Below, piece after piece: positions 25,110 to 33,074 of a stretch of 34,080 nt of DNA (positions are counted from its first letter, which is position 1; every line of letters begins with the position of its first letter). Below the pieces are notes generated by a model. The model worked only from the letters and a program-made list of their open reading frames with translations. It was not told the DNA's origin and did no database searches. A program made the translations under genes and the position numbers. The stretch comes from Lachnospiraceae bacterium UBA4381. GTDB taxonomy: Bacteria; Bacillota; Clostridia; Lachnospirales; Lachnospiraceae. Location of the stretch: contig DGRT01000055.1 of assembly GCA_002391105.1 (NCBI GenBank), positions 1-34,080 of the forward strand, given 5' to 3'.

Positions 25110-26069
25110 ATGTTACTTGTTATTAATTTAATAATTATTAATTTAACCTCCTTTGCTTTATATGGAGTCGATAAATACAAGGCAATAAAACAGTCAAGAC
25201 GGATATCTGAAAAGGCTCTTATACTGTTAGCTGTTTCAGGTGGCTTTTTGGGTGCGCTTTTGGGAATGTATCTGTTTCATCATAAGACTCAAAAGAAAAA
25301 GTTTACTGTATGGATTCCTGTAATATCTGCTGTATGGGCATTATTTATCATTTTCTGCCTTTATCAGAATTATCATCTGGTTGTTAGTGAGTATGAATAC
25401 AAATCTGATTTTAACTGCCGGATAGTCCAGATATCAGATCTTCATAATCAGTTTTTCGGTTTGAATCAGGCAAGATTATTAAGCAAGGTAAAGGATTGTG
25501 ATCCGGATATTATTGTAGTGACTGGAGATGCTGTTGACTCGATTCATACCAGCTATAACCTAGCCTATGATTTTTTTGAAGGCGCAGTGGAGATAGCGCC
25601 GGTTTATTATGTTACCGGTAACCATGAGGTATGGCTTTATGGAGATAAGTTTGATAGCTTTCTGGATAGTATAGAGGCGCTTGGGGTTCAGTTCATAGAT
25701 GGAAGGGTTGTAGAGACAGAGCATATGCTGATCGCCGGAACCTATGATGATTCCCATATCGGGGATTATGATTGGGAAGAAGATTCGAGACTTCGTGTTC
25801 TGCTGGTGCATGATCCGGATAATATAAATAATTATTCGACAGCCGGAGCGGATATAGTATTTGCTGGTCATGTGCATGGCGGGCAGATCATTATACCCGG
25901 AAAGGGAGGATTATTTTCACCGGATTTTACATTGTTCCCGGAGTATTACGAAGGAGAATATAAACAGAAAAATACAACAATGTATGTAAGCAGAGGACTC
26001 GGAAACAGTGTTCTGCCGGTTAGAATAAATGATTATCCGGAAATCGTAGTGGTGAATATAAGACAGTAA
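25110..26069 (+). CDS. DUF1294 membrane domain fused to a metallophosphoesterase
   Basis: The 319-residue protein joins two modules. Residues 1-60 match DUF1294, normally a stand-alone protein of about 90 residues: GVDKYKA, RRISEKAL, GGFLGALLGMYLFHHKT. A further membrane segment follows (about 66-84). From about residue 100 a calcineurin-like phosphoesterase faces the far side or lies at the membrane surface: QISDLHN, TGDAVD, GNHE and FAGHVHGGQ give the metal ligands, as in YkuE-type UDP-lipid or cell-envelope phosphoesterases. SD is weak and the start is 6 nt after hflX, suggesting coupled translation. Substrate unknown; a cell-envelope lipid or nucleotide-sugar is a guess from the family. 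Confidence 0.8.
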   Translation: MLLVINLIIINLTSFALYGVDKYKAIKQSRRISEKALILLAVSGGFLGALLGMYLFHHKTQKKKFTVWIPVISAVWALFIIFCLYQNYHLVVSEYEYKSDFNCRIVQISDLHNQFFGLNQARLLSKVKDCDPDIIVVTGDAVDSIHTSYNLAYDFFEGAVEIAPVYYVTGNHEVWLYGDKFDSFLDSIEALGVQFIDGRVVETEHMLIAGTYDDSHIGDYDWEEDSRLRVLLVHDPDNINNYSTAGADIVFAGHVHGGQIIIPGKGGLFSPDFTLFPEYYEGEYKQKNTTMYVSRGLGNSVLPVRINDYPEIVVVNIRQ

Positions 26070-26108
26070 ACTGAATAAAGAGAATATGTGAAACTAATTA
26101 TCATGTTC

Positions 26109-26163
26109 TTCATAAATTCTTAATAAATTAAAAAAGATTATATTAATATTTGATACTTATACT
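26109..26163 (+). promoter_or_regulatory. Probable OmpR-type binding box and promoter of the two-component operon
   Basis: TTCATAAATTC (26109-26119) and TTAATAAATTA (26120-26130) are direct repeats with an 11-nt period, the layout bound by OmpR/PhoB-family dimers. A -10 box TATACT lies at 26158-26163 with no consensus -35, so the box ends near the -35 region. This fits autoregulation by the downstream response regulator, by inference. Confidence 0.45.
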
Positions 26164-26206
26164 TTCATCATAAAGTACTTTATAGCAAAGGTTAGTGGAG
26201 GTTAAA

Positions 26207-26905
26207 ATGTTTAGTATTCTGGTTTGTGATGATGACAAGGACATAGTTGAGGCAATTTCCATATATCTGGAAACAGCCGGATATAATGTACTTAAGGCTT
26301 ATGATGGATTTGAAGCTCTTAAGATACTGGAGAAAGAGGAGGTTCATCTGGTAGTTATAGATATCATGATGCCTAATATGGACGGAGTCAGAGCAACCAG
26401 AAAGATCAGAGAAACCAGTCATGTTCCGGTTATCTTTCTGTCTGCCAAGTCAGAGGATGCAGATAAGATACTTGGACTTGATGTGGGTGCAGATGATTAC
26501 ATTACCAAGCCATTCAATCCTTTGGAGTTAGTTGCCAGAGTCAAGTCACAGATAAGACGTTATACAGAGTTCGGAGCCATTACAACAGAAAATACTGACG
26601 AAAAAATAATAATTAATGGAGGACTTGTTATCAATGACAGTGAGAAGTCAGTAACTGTTGATGGAGAACAGATAAAGCTTACTCCGATAGAGTATAACAT
26701 TTTGATGTTTCTTACTGAAAACCGGGGCAGAGTATATAGCACCAGTCAGATATACGAAGCTGTATGGGATGAGGATGCTATAGCTTCTGACAATATTATA
26801 GCGGTCCACATCAGGCACATCAGAGAGAAGATAGAGATCAATCCAAAGGAACCCAGATTCCTTAAGGTTGTCTGGGGACAGGGCTATAAGATGGAAAGGC
26901 ATTGA
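26207..26905 (+). CDS. OmpR/PhoB-family response regulator
   Basis: The 232-residue regulator has an intact receiver domain (about 1-120): CDDDKD acidic pocket, phospho-acceptor Asp52 in VIDIMMPNMDG, Ser/Thr switch in IFLSAKS and Lys in YITKPF. A winged-helix DNA-binding domain follows (about 135-230), with LTPIEYNILMFLTENRGRV and the recognition region NIIAVHIRHIREKI. ATG 26207 was chosen because GGAGG (26197-26201) lies 5 nt upstream; an in-frame GTG at 26195 overlaps that SD. The partner kinase begins 39 nt after the stop. Regulon unknown; the upstream 11-nt direct repeats suggest self-control. Confidence 0.95.
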   Translation: MFSILVCDDDKDIVEAISIYLETAGYNVLKAYDGFEALKILEKEEVHLVVIDIMMPNMDGVRATRKIRETSHVPVIFLSAKSEDADKILGLDVGADDYITKPFNPLELVARVKSQIRRYTEFGAITTENTDEKIIINGGLVINDSEKSVTVDGEQIKLTPIEYNILMFLTENRGRVYSTSQIYEAVWDEDAIASDNIIAVHIRHIREKIEINPKEPRFLKVVWGQGYKMERH

Positions 26906-26944
26906 TACAATAATAAGGGATAAGTATTTATAGGAAAGAAGATT

Positions 26945-29677
26945 ATGATGAAAGTATTGAAGAATAAGATATTTAGAGTATTACTATATGTTTTGGGATA
27001 TGCAGCCGTAGTATGTATTGTCCTGTCTGTTGCAGGAATATTTTTCAGATATGATATTTTCAGTTCTGATGAGAAGTTTGAAGGAGATTATGAGACGTCA
27101 ACAACTATCAAGAATGAGATATATTCTGTTCTTGTAAACGAGCAGGAAAAGGCACGGGTTTATGATATAGCAACTAATTCTGATTTTGCGAATAATGAGC
27201 TTATAATATATGAATATGACGATATACTTGGCAGTCTGGAAGAGCATAAGTCTCCAAAGCCTGTAACCCTAAAAGCTGAAGAAATATTACCTGATAAGGA
27301 TATAGCCAGAGAGCTTCAGTATTATACCAATCCTGATTATATCGAAGAGGTAAGCTACGGATATGCTGAGCATGTGTTTTCGGGTTTTGCGGATCAGGTT
27401 GCGATAAAGGACAGTTCATATGTAAGACTGACCTGGGAGCAGTATCTTCAGATAGTTTATGACAACTGTGAGAAATTCGATGCTTCTTTTGATTATGCAG
27501 CCGCTGATTATGACGAGACAGATGGTTTATCAGATTATGATAAGAAGTGTAAATTATATAATGATATGTGGAAGCATCTATCTGATTCCGGTATAAATGA
27601 AGACTCATATTTTACGATGATAGATAATTATCTCTATGTTTATTATAATAACGATTATCAAATATATAATGAAAAATATGGAACACTTTATCTGGATAGT
27701 GGTATGTCATTTTCTAACAATGTATATGTTCCATATAGTAATAAGCTTAAAGCAATACTCGAAATGGAAAATGAAGATGCGGAAAGAGCACTCGGTGAAT
27801 ATATACTTTCAAATTGCTTATTAAGGAGTGATATAGAAGCAATTTACACCACACTGGCTGATAGTGAAAAGAGTAGTTTAAAAGCCCATACTTATGGATA
27901 TGATCCATCATCCCAGGGGTATTATGCTGCCTTTTCAATGGACGGAAAGACTATAGGTGACATTTGGACAAATTCCTATGGCGTATTTACATACGGGGAA
28001 AATGATGCCAGTAAAATGAGTTATCCGGAGCTTTTGAAGGTGTATGAAAAAGAAGCGGATATATTTATCAGTTACGATTCCGAAACCGGAAAGCTGAATC
28101 AGTGGTATAAGAATTCAAAGGGAGAAAAAGCAGATTACGAGTATATAGATGGTGACAGACTTCGCAGACTTATCTCTGATACAAATAACGATTTTGTGAT
28201 GAGCGTTAGTCTGGATAATGCAAGAGAGGCGCAGTTTTTCGATAGAGTATCCTATGATCTTTGCAGAATTGTAAAAAATCCGGTCGAAATCCTTATAATT
28301 GGCGTAGTGGTTTTTATTATATGCCTGGTTCTTCTGATATGTGGTGAAAAGGCTGTTTTATATGTAGTAGATAAAGCACCATATATTGTATGGTTCTTGA
28401 TCTATGAAATAATTATAATAGCGGCTGCTGCCGGTATGAATGTTGTCGCATATAGTTTATCAGTATCAAGAATGTTAGCGGAGGAATATCCATCACTTAT
28501 TGCAGCAGGACTTTTAGTTATTCTTATTCTATATCTTGCAACCTTTGCTGTAATAATGAATGTAGTAAGAAGGATTAAATGTAAAAAGTTCCTTAATGGT
28601 TTTATTACAGTTATTCTTATAAGAAAGCTGTTTGGCAGTTTTAAGGGTATGACTAAGAGGCTGTCAGGACGTGTAAAACTGATTATATTCGCTGCAATGG
28701 TTCTTCTTATTAATTCTATAGCATTTTTTGTACTTGCTAATGCATTTTGCTATGGAGATTTTGGCGGCATACTGTTATCGATATTTATGATAATACTTGA
28801 CGCATTTTTCATAGGAATCTTTTTAAGAAACAAGACTGATATGAATATTATACTCGAAACCAGCAGAAGGATAGAAAATGGAGAGCTTAGTGCCAAGGTT
28901 GATGTAACAAATCTCAGTTTTGATTCGCGTGAGATGGGTGAAAGCCTGAACCGTCTTGGAGATGGTCTTTCTAAAGCGGTTGAAGCATCTCTAAGAGATG
29001 AAAGAACAAAGGCAGAGCTTATTACCAATGTTTCACATGATATTAAGACACCACTAACTTCTATAATCAATTATGTGGATCTTCTCAAGAAAGAGGATAT
29101 TGATAATGAGAAAGCCCGCGAGTATATAGATGTTCTGGATAAAAAATCAGAAAGACTTAAACAGCTTATTCTGGATCTTATAGAGGTGTCAAAGACAAGT
29201 ACCGGTAATATAGATCTGGAGTGTACCAGACTTAATTTCAAGGAACTCATTACCCAGTGTATAGGAGAATATGAAGAAAAACTGCAGGAAAAGGAGCTGG
29301 AACTGATAGCTGATCTTGCGGAGGAGGATATCTCTATCTATGCGGACGGAAGAAGAGTATTCCGGATAATAGATAATCTTCTGAATAATGTGACAAAATA
29401 CGCACAGCCACAGTCAAGAGTTTATCTGGATCTTAAGCCGGTAGATGATAATAAGGTTTGCCTGAGTATAAAGAATATCAGTGAAAAGATGCTCAATATA
29501 TCTGCACAGGAGCTTGCAGAAAGGTTTGTGAGAGGAGACCGTTCCCGTAATACAGAAGGATCCGGACTTGGGCTTTCCATAGCTAAGAATCTGACAGAGC
29601 TTCAAGGCGGGGAATTTACTATAACTGTTGATGGTGACTTATTTAAGGTTGAGGTTATATTTCCTATATACATGTGA
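26945..29677 (+). CDS. Sensor histidine kinase with a very large extracellular domain
   Basis: The 910-residue kinase has TM1 (about 11-34), an extracellular region of about 410 residues very rich in Tyr, Asp and Asn, then about five more membrane segments (near 447-467, 482-504, 517-540, 578-600, 605-625). A HAMP-like stretch follows (about 635-690; RRIENGELSAKV). The H-box NVSHDIKTPLTSI carries His698, the N-box is RIIDNLLNNVTKYA, and GSGLGLSIAK is the G2 box. A usual DxGxG box is not seen; the position reads IKNISEKML, a variant I recall in clostridial kinases. Six membrane spans and this ectodomain are far from the common two-span design. AGGA at 26932-26935 precedes the start. Ligand unknown. 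Confidence 0.93.
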   Translation: MMKVLKNKIFRVLLYVLGYAAVVCIVLSVAGIFFRYDIFSSDEKFEGDYETSTTIKNEIYSVLVNEQEKARVYDIATNSDFANNELIIYEYDDILGSLEEHKSPKPVTLKAEEILPDKDIARELQYYTNPDYIEEVSYGYAEHVFSGFADQVAIKDSSYVRLTWEQYLQIVYDNCEKFDASFDYAAADYDETDGLSDYDKKCKLYNDMWKHLSDSGINEDSYFTMIDNYLYVYYNNDYQIYNEKYGTLYLDSGMSFSNNVYVPYSNKLKAILEMENEDAERALGEYILSNCLLRSDIEAIYTTLADSEKSSLKAHTYGYDPSSQGYYAAFSMDGKTIGDIWTNSYGVFTYGENDASKMSYPELLKVYEKEADIFISYDSETGKLNQWYKNSKGEKADYEYIDGDRLRRLISDTNNDFVMSVSLDNAREAQFFDRVSYDLCRIVKNPVEILIIGVVVFIICLVLLICGEKAVLYVVDKAPYIVWFLIYEIIIIAAAAGMNVVAYSLSVSRMLAEEYPSLIAAGLLVILILYLATFAVIMNVVRRIKCKKFLNGFITVILIRKLFGSFKGMTKRLSGRVKLIIFAAMVLLINSIAFFVLANAFCYGDFGGILLSIFMIILDAFFIGIFLRNKTDMNIILETSRRIENGELSAKVDVTNLSFDSREMGESLNRLGDGLSKAVEASLRDERTKAELITNVSHDIKTPLTSIINYVDLLKKEDIDNEKAREYIDVLDKKSERLKQLILDLIEVSKTSTGNIDLECTRLNFKELITQCIGEYEEKLQEKELELIADLAEEDISIYADGRRVFRIIDNLLNNVTKYAQPQSRVYLDLKPVDDNKVCLSIKNISEKMLNISAQELAERFVRGDRSRNTEGSGLGLSIAKNLTELQGGEFTITVDGDLFKVEVIFPIYM

Positions 29678-29740
29678 TGACTGTTTTTACAGACTATAGT
29701 GGCTGAATTGATTTATTAAATGAAGATATTATATCGGATT

Positions 29741-29857
29741 TATGTTATGATGTGAGTGTCAAAAGTTCAATATGCTTTTCCTATAGACAGGAATGCATTT
29801 TGACTTTTGACACTTATTTCATGTTATGATGCGGGTGTCAGAGTATCTTTTGACACC
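29741..29857. repeat. Nested palindromic repeats with GTGTCAAAAG boxes before the hydrolase gene
   Basis: AGTGTCAAAAGT (29755-29766) and ACTTTTGACACT (29803-29814) are perfect 12-bp inverted repeats. GGTGTCA (29834-29840) and TGACACC (29851-29857) form a second palindrome. ATGTTATGATG recurs 80 nt apart (29742-29752 and 29821-29831), so part of the unit is duplicated. TTGACT (29800-29805) and TATGAT (29825-29830), 19 nt apart, could be a promoter. The arm-plus-asymmetric-core layout resembles the 27-bp palindromes but the sequence differs. Confidence 0.75.
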
Positions 29858-29895
29858 ATATGACATACGGTTTGTTTTAGAGGGGTGACTTGGTC

Positions 29896-30480
29896 ATGGA
29901 AGAAAAGAAAATCTGCGTGCTTTTTCCGGGAATAGGTTATACAGTAGATAGACCACTGCTGTATTATCCCGGGAAGTATTTTAGAAAACGGGGATATGAA
30001 GTTATAAATGTGTCCTACAGTGGTCTTCCTGGAAATATTGGAAAGGATGAGAAGCTGAAGAGGCTTGCATTTGATATGGCGCTGGTACAGGCAAAGGAAA
30101 GACTTACCGATATAAACTGGAGAGAGTACAGCAGGATAGTATTTGTAGGAAAGAGTATAGGTACAATAGTAGCAGCGGCATATGCACGTGAAAGAGTATA
30201 TCCTGTGCTTGGTGAAAGAGGGAGTGATGTGTTAAGCTTTGTATATCTTACGCCACTTTCTGCAACCTTTGACTTTGCTAAGGAAGAAAGCGGGGTAGTG
30301 TTCCATGGTACCGGAGATCCATGGGTTGAGACTGAGGAAGTGGAAAAGGGCTGCGACAGATTGAAACTCGCTCTATATAAATATGATAGAAAGAATCATT
30401 CACTGGAGTCAGGCTATGTAATGACTGATATTGAAACAGTGCAGGATGTAATGAGTAAGATTATAGAAATATATGAATAA
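29896..30480 (+). CDS. Small alpha/beta hydrolase, substrate unknown
   Basis: A 194-residue protein with a compact alpha/beta hydrolase fold. VFVGKSIGT (about residues 75-83) holds the nucleophile elbow G-K-S-I-G, HGTGDPW (near 138) supplies the acid, and KNHSLE (near 165) the His, so a full catalytic triad is present. The N-terminal CVLFPGIGYTVDRPLLYY could form the oxyanion side. I cannot name a substrate. ATG 29896 was chosen because AGGGGTGA at 29881-29888 lies 7 nt upstream; an in-frame TTG at 29890 is less likely. The last 16 codons are repeated in decaying form after the stop. Confidence 0.8.
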   Translation: MEEKKICVLFPGIGYTVDRPLLYYPGKYFRKRGYEVINVSYSGLPGNIGKDEKLKRLAFDMALVQAKERLTDINWREYSRIVFVGKSIGTIVAAAYARERVYPVLGERGSDVLSFVYLTPLSATFDFAKEESGVVFHGTGDPWVETEEVEKGCDRLKLALYKYDRKNHSLESGYVMTDIETVQDVMSKIIEIYE

Positions 30481-30660
30481 TTATCATATGAAACACAGCA
30501 GGACGTAATGGGCAGGATTATAGAAGTATATGAGTAGTGATTATATAAAACTGCGTAGTATGTGAAGAATAAGATTTTAGAAATATAAGTATACGAGTGA
30601 GAGAGTTATATATTTATATGAAAATTGTCTATATAAAACTATGGAGTAATGGGGGATATT
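30433..30660 (+). repeat. Decaying 57-bp tandem repeats of the hydrolase 3' end
   Basis: Unit 1 (30433-30489) encodes the hydrolase C-terminus ETVQDVMSKIIEIYE and its stop. Unit 2 (30490-30546) still reads ETQQDVMGRIIEVYE then a stop in the same phase. Unit 3 (from 30547) keeps the pattern with stops and shifts. A last partial match, TATATAAAACTATGGAGTAA (near 30630-30649), runs into the ribosome site of the next gene. Copies diverge more with distance from the intact gene. Confidence 0.8.
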
Positions 30661-31692
30661 ATGAATAGGGCAAAGTCTCTTTCTGACTGGAGGATAATCA
30701 GATTTCTGAGAAAAATTGATTTTATTGTTGTTCTTTTATGTCTGGTATATTCTTTTTTTGTGAACTGTCTTACAGTTATAGTCGATTATAAGTTTCTCAT
30801 ATTTAGGGTGCCTTTATTGGTGGTAATCATAACCTGTATAGCAATTCTTGCTGTATCTGTATTTGTGCTAAGGTACTATCGTCAGGATACAGATAATAAT
30901 TTAAGAATAATCATATATCTTAGCTGGTTTGTATATATCCCGATTATTTATAATTTATTATTTATGTTTATAATCGATGATATAATTTATGATCTTAGCG
31001 GCGTTTTTTTTGGATCGCTGGGATTATTTGTTTTTAGAATCATTCTCATTGCTGTATGTGTTCTGGCACTTGGAATATTTGTTTCCGCAAGGCTTATCAT
31101 CAGAATAAGGCATAATAAAGGGAAATATATAGATGCTGAGAAGCTTGGGAAGGTAAAGGATTATATTCATGCAGTTCTGTTACTGTTAATTATAATATTT
31201 ATTATAGCTGCAGTAGTTATCTACGTTGTAGAATCAGTTATCATCTCCCAAAACAAAAAGCATGACGAATCAGTGGAGGCATTCAGAAATGAGATGTTTG
31301 AAAGCCTTCCGGATGGAGCGGATTATGATGACCTGGTAGGTGAAACCAGATTAGTAGTAATGGCTGTTGAAGAGGGCTCGAAAAATGAGGAGCTTATAAA
31401 GGATATAGATCAGGAAAATGGAAAAACCTTCAGATGTATCACAGTTGACAAAGAGGTGATAGAAGAAGGAATGGAAGATTATAATTCTTTCGTTCAGAAT
31501 CACAGTCTGGAGGCGGATTTTTACAGTGGAGATCCGAACAACAGTGCCGATATTGAGACAGAAACTATTAGTGTTGGGCTTGAGATATATGGTGTGGATT
31601 CCGGGACCGGCAAATGTACAATGGTGTGTGTTTATGACAAGGACTGGAAATTAATAAAGATTTACTGTCAGGACGGGACGCTTGAGGAATAA
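30661..31692 (+). CDS. Membrane protein of unknown function with C-terminal soluble domain
   Basis: I do not recognise this 343-residue protein. It has about five hydrophobic segments (near residues 21-42, 48-70, 82-103, 113-143, 170-193) and then an acidic, mostly polar domain of about 145 residues that probably lies outside the membrane. That domain has short beta-like stretches (RLVVMAVEEG, CTMVCVYDKDWKLIKIYC) and two Cys in its C-terminal part. The start is either ATG 30661, preceded by GGGGGA, or in-frame ATG 30649; I chose 30661. Its upstream region is the decayed repeat described separately, so its expression signals may derive from it. The next gene starts 34 nt after the stop. Confidence 0.6.
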   Translation: MNRAKSLSDWRIIRFLRKIDFIVVLLCLVYSFFVNCLTVIVDYKFLIFRVPLLVVIITCIAILAVSVFVLRYYRQDTDNNLRIIIYLSWFVYIPIIYNLLFMFIIDDIIYDLSGVFFGSLGLFVFRIILIAVCVLALGIFVSARLIIRIRHNKGKYIDAEKLGKVKDYIHAVLLLLIIIFIIAAVVIYVVESVIISQNKKHDESVEAFRNEMFESLPDGADYDDLVGETRLVVMAVEEGSKNEELIKDIDQENGKTFRCITVDKEVIEEGMEDYNSFVQNHSLEADFYSGDPNNSADIETETISVGLEIYGVDSGTGKCTMVCVYDKDWKLIKIYCQDGTLEE

Positions 31693-31726
31693 TATAGTAT
31701 CATAGGGAAGAGGTTTACATAATATT

Positions 31727-32947
31727 ATGAGTAATAAGGCGACGATTAAACTGAAGAAGGGTGAAGGACGTTATCTTAAGGCCGGTGGCGCCTGGGTATA
31801 TGATAATGAAATAGCTGAATGTACTGGCAGTTATCAGAATGGAGATATAGTTAATCTGGTGGACTTTGATGACTATCCAATGGGAGTCGGTTACATAAAT
31901 GATAATTCCAAGATCCGTATCAGGATGCTCAGCAGAAATCCGGAAACAGTGATAGATGAAAAGCTGTTTCGGGACAGACTTCAGTCTGCATGGAATTATC
32001 GTAAGACAGTTATGGGAGAAAAGGATATATCCTCCTGTCGAGTGGTATTTGGAGAAGCGGATTTTCTTCCGGGGATTACTATTGATAAGTATGAAGACGT
32101 TCTGGTCGTAGAGTCGCTGGCACTTGGGATCGACAGGTATAAAGAGGTGATAGTGCGTGAACTGATTGATGTTCTTTCTCAGGATGGAATAAATATACGT
32201 GGTGTTTACGAAAGAAGTGATGCCCGGGAACAAAAGAAAGAGGGACTTCCTATACATAAAGGTTTTATAGGAAATGAATTCGACACTAATGTAGATATAG
32301 TGGAAAACGGAGTCCGCTATACGGTGGATGTAGTAAATGGTCAGAAGACCGGATTTTTCCTGGATCAGAAGTATAACAGGCTGGCGATGCAGAAGATCTG
32401 TAAGGGCAGAAGGGTGCTGGACTGCTTTACGCATATGGGTACATTTGCCCTTAATGCAGGCTATGGTGGTGCCAGCAAAGTTCTAGGGCTTGATATCTCT
32501 GAATATGCTATAGAGCAGGCAAGATCAAATGCAAAGAAAAATGGTCTTGAGGATATAGTGACATTTAAAGTTGCAAATGTTCTTGATGAACTTCCCGTGA
32601 TGGTTGATGCAGGGGAGAAATATGATGTGGTAATACTTGATCCGCCTGCCTTCACCAAGTCAAGGGAGGCAACCAGAAAGGCCATAAAGGGATATCGTGA
32701 GATCAATATGAAGGGACTCAGGCTGGTGGAAAATGGAGGCTATCTTGCCACGTGTTCCTGTTCGCATTTTATGACGCAGGAGCTTTTTACCAGAACTGTT
32801 AAGGAAGCCGCCAGATCTGTACATAAAAGGCTAAGACAGGTGGAGTTCAGAACTCAGGCACCGGATCATCCTATATTATGGGCGGCAGACGAAAGCTATT
32901 ATCTGAAGTTTTATATATTTCAGGTGGTGGATGAATATAGTATTTAG
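31727..32947 (+). CDS. RlmI/RlmK-type 23S rRNA cytosine methyltransferase
   Basis: The 406-residue protein has an N-terminal PUA-like RNA-binding domain (about 1-80; GGAWVYDNEI), a central domain with GEADFLPGITIDKY, and a C-terminal Rossmann methyltransferase. Landmarks are VNGQKTGFFLDQKYNR (near 203), the SAM motif VLDCFTHMGTFAL (near 230), VILDPPAFTKSR (near 303), and TCSCSHFM (near 344) with its Cys. This is the RlmI (rlmI/yccW) family, which makes 5-methylcytosine in 23S rRNA; the exact base in this organism is unknown. GAGG near 31709-31713 is the only SD and lies rather far upstream. A small overlapping reading frame starts inside its last codons. Confidence 0.88.
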   Translation: MSNKATIKLKKGEGRYLKAGGAWVYDNEIAECTGSYQNGDIVNLVDFDDYPMGVGYINDNSKIRIRMLSRNPETVIDEKLFRDRLQSAWNYRKTVMGEKDISSCRVVFGEADFLPGITIDKYEDVLVVESLALGIDRYKEVIVRELIDVLSQDGINIRGVYERSDAREQKKEGLPIHKGFIGNEFDTNVDIVENGVRYTVDVVNGQKTGFFLDQKYNRLAMQKICKGRRVLDCFTHMGTFALNAGYGGASKVLGLDISEYAIEQARSNAKKNGLEDIVTFKVANVLDELPVMVDAGEKYDVVILDPPAFTKSREATRKAIKGYREINMKGLRLVENGGYLATCSCSHFMTQELFTRTVKEAARSVHKRLRQVEFRTQAPDHPILWAADESYYLKFYIFQVVDEYSI

Positions 32948-33074
32948 TACATCGATTCTGTGTCTTAGTCTGGTTATTCTGCGAGCGATGTACTGGAAAT
33001 ATCTATATTCTGGAATGTGGGTATCAAAGGTAAAGCAGTTTTTCATGCAGACAGGAAAGCGGTTTGAGTCATAA
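32931..33074 (+). CDS. Possible 47-residue single-span membrane peptide
   Basis: A short frame starts at ATG 32931 inside the end of the methyltransferase gene, in a different frame, right after AGGTGG (32922-32927), which could serve as SD though it is close. The product has a hydrophobic stretch (about residues 3-22, IVFSTSILCLSLVILRAMYW) followed by a basic, aromatic tail ending in KRFES. This is the look of a small membrane protein. It ends 6 nt into the oppositely oriented SMP-30 gene. There is no homology evidence; a chance frame is quite possible. Confidence 0.3.
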   Translation: MNIVFSTSILCLSLVILRAMYWKYLYSGMWVSKVKQFFMQTGKRFES

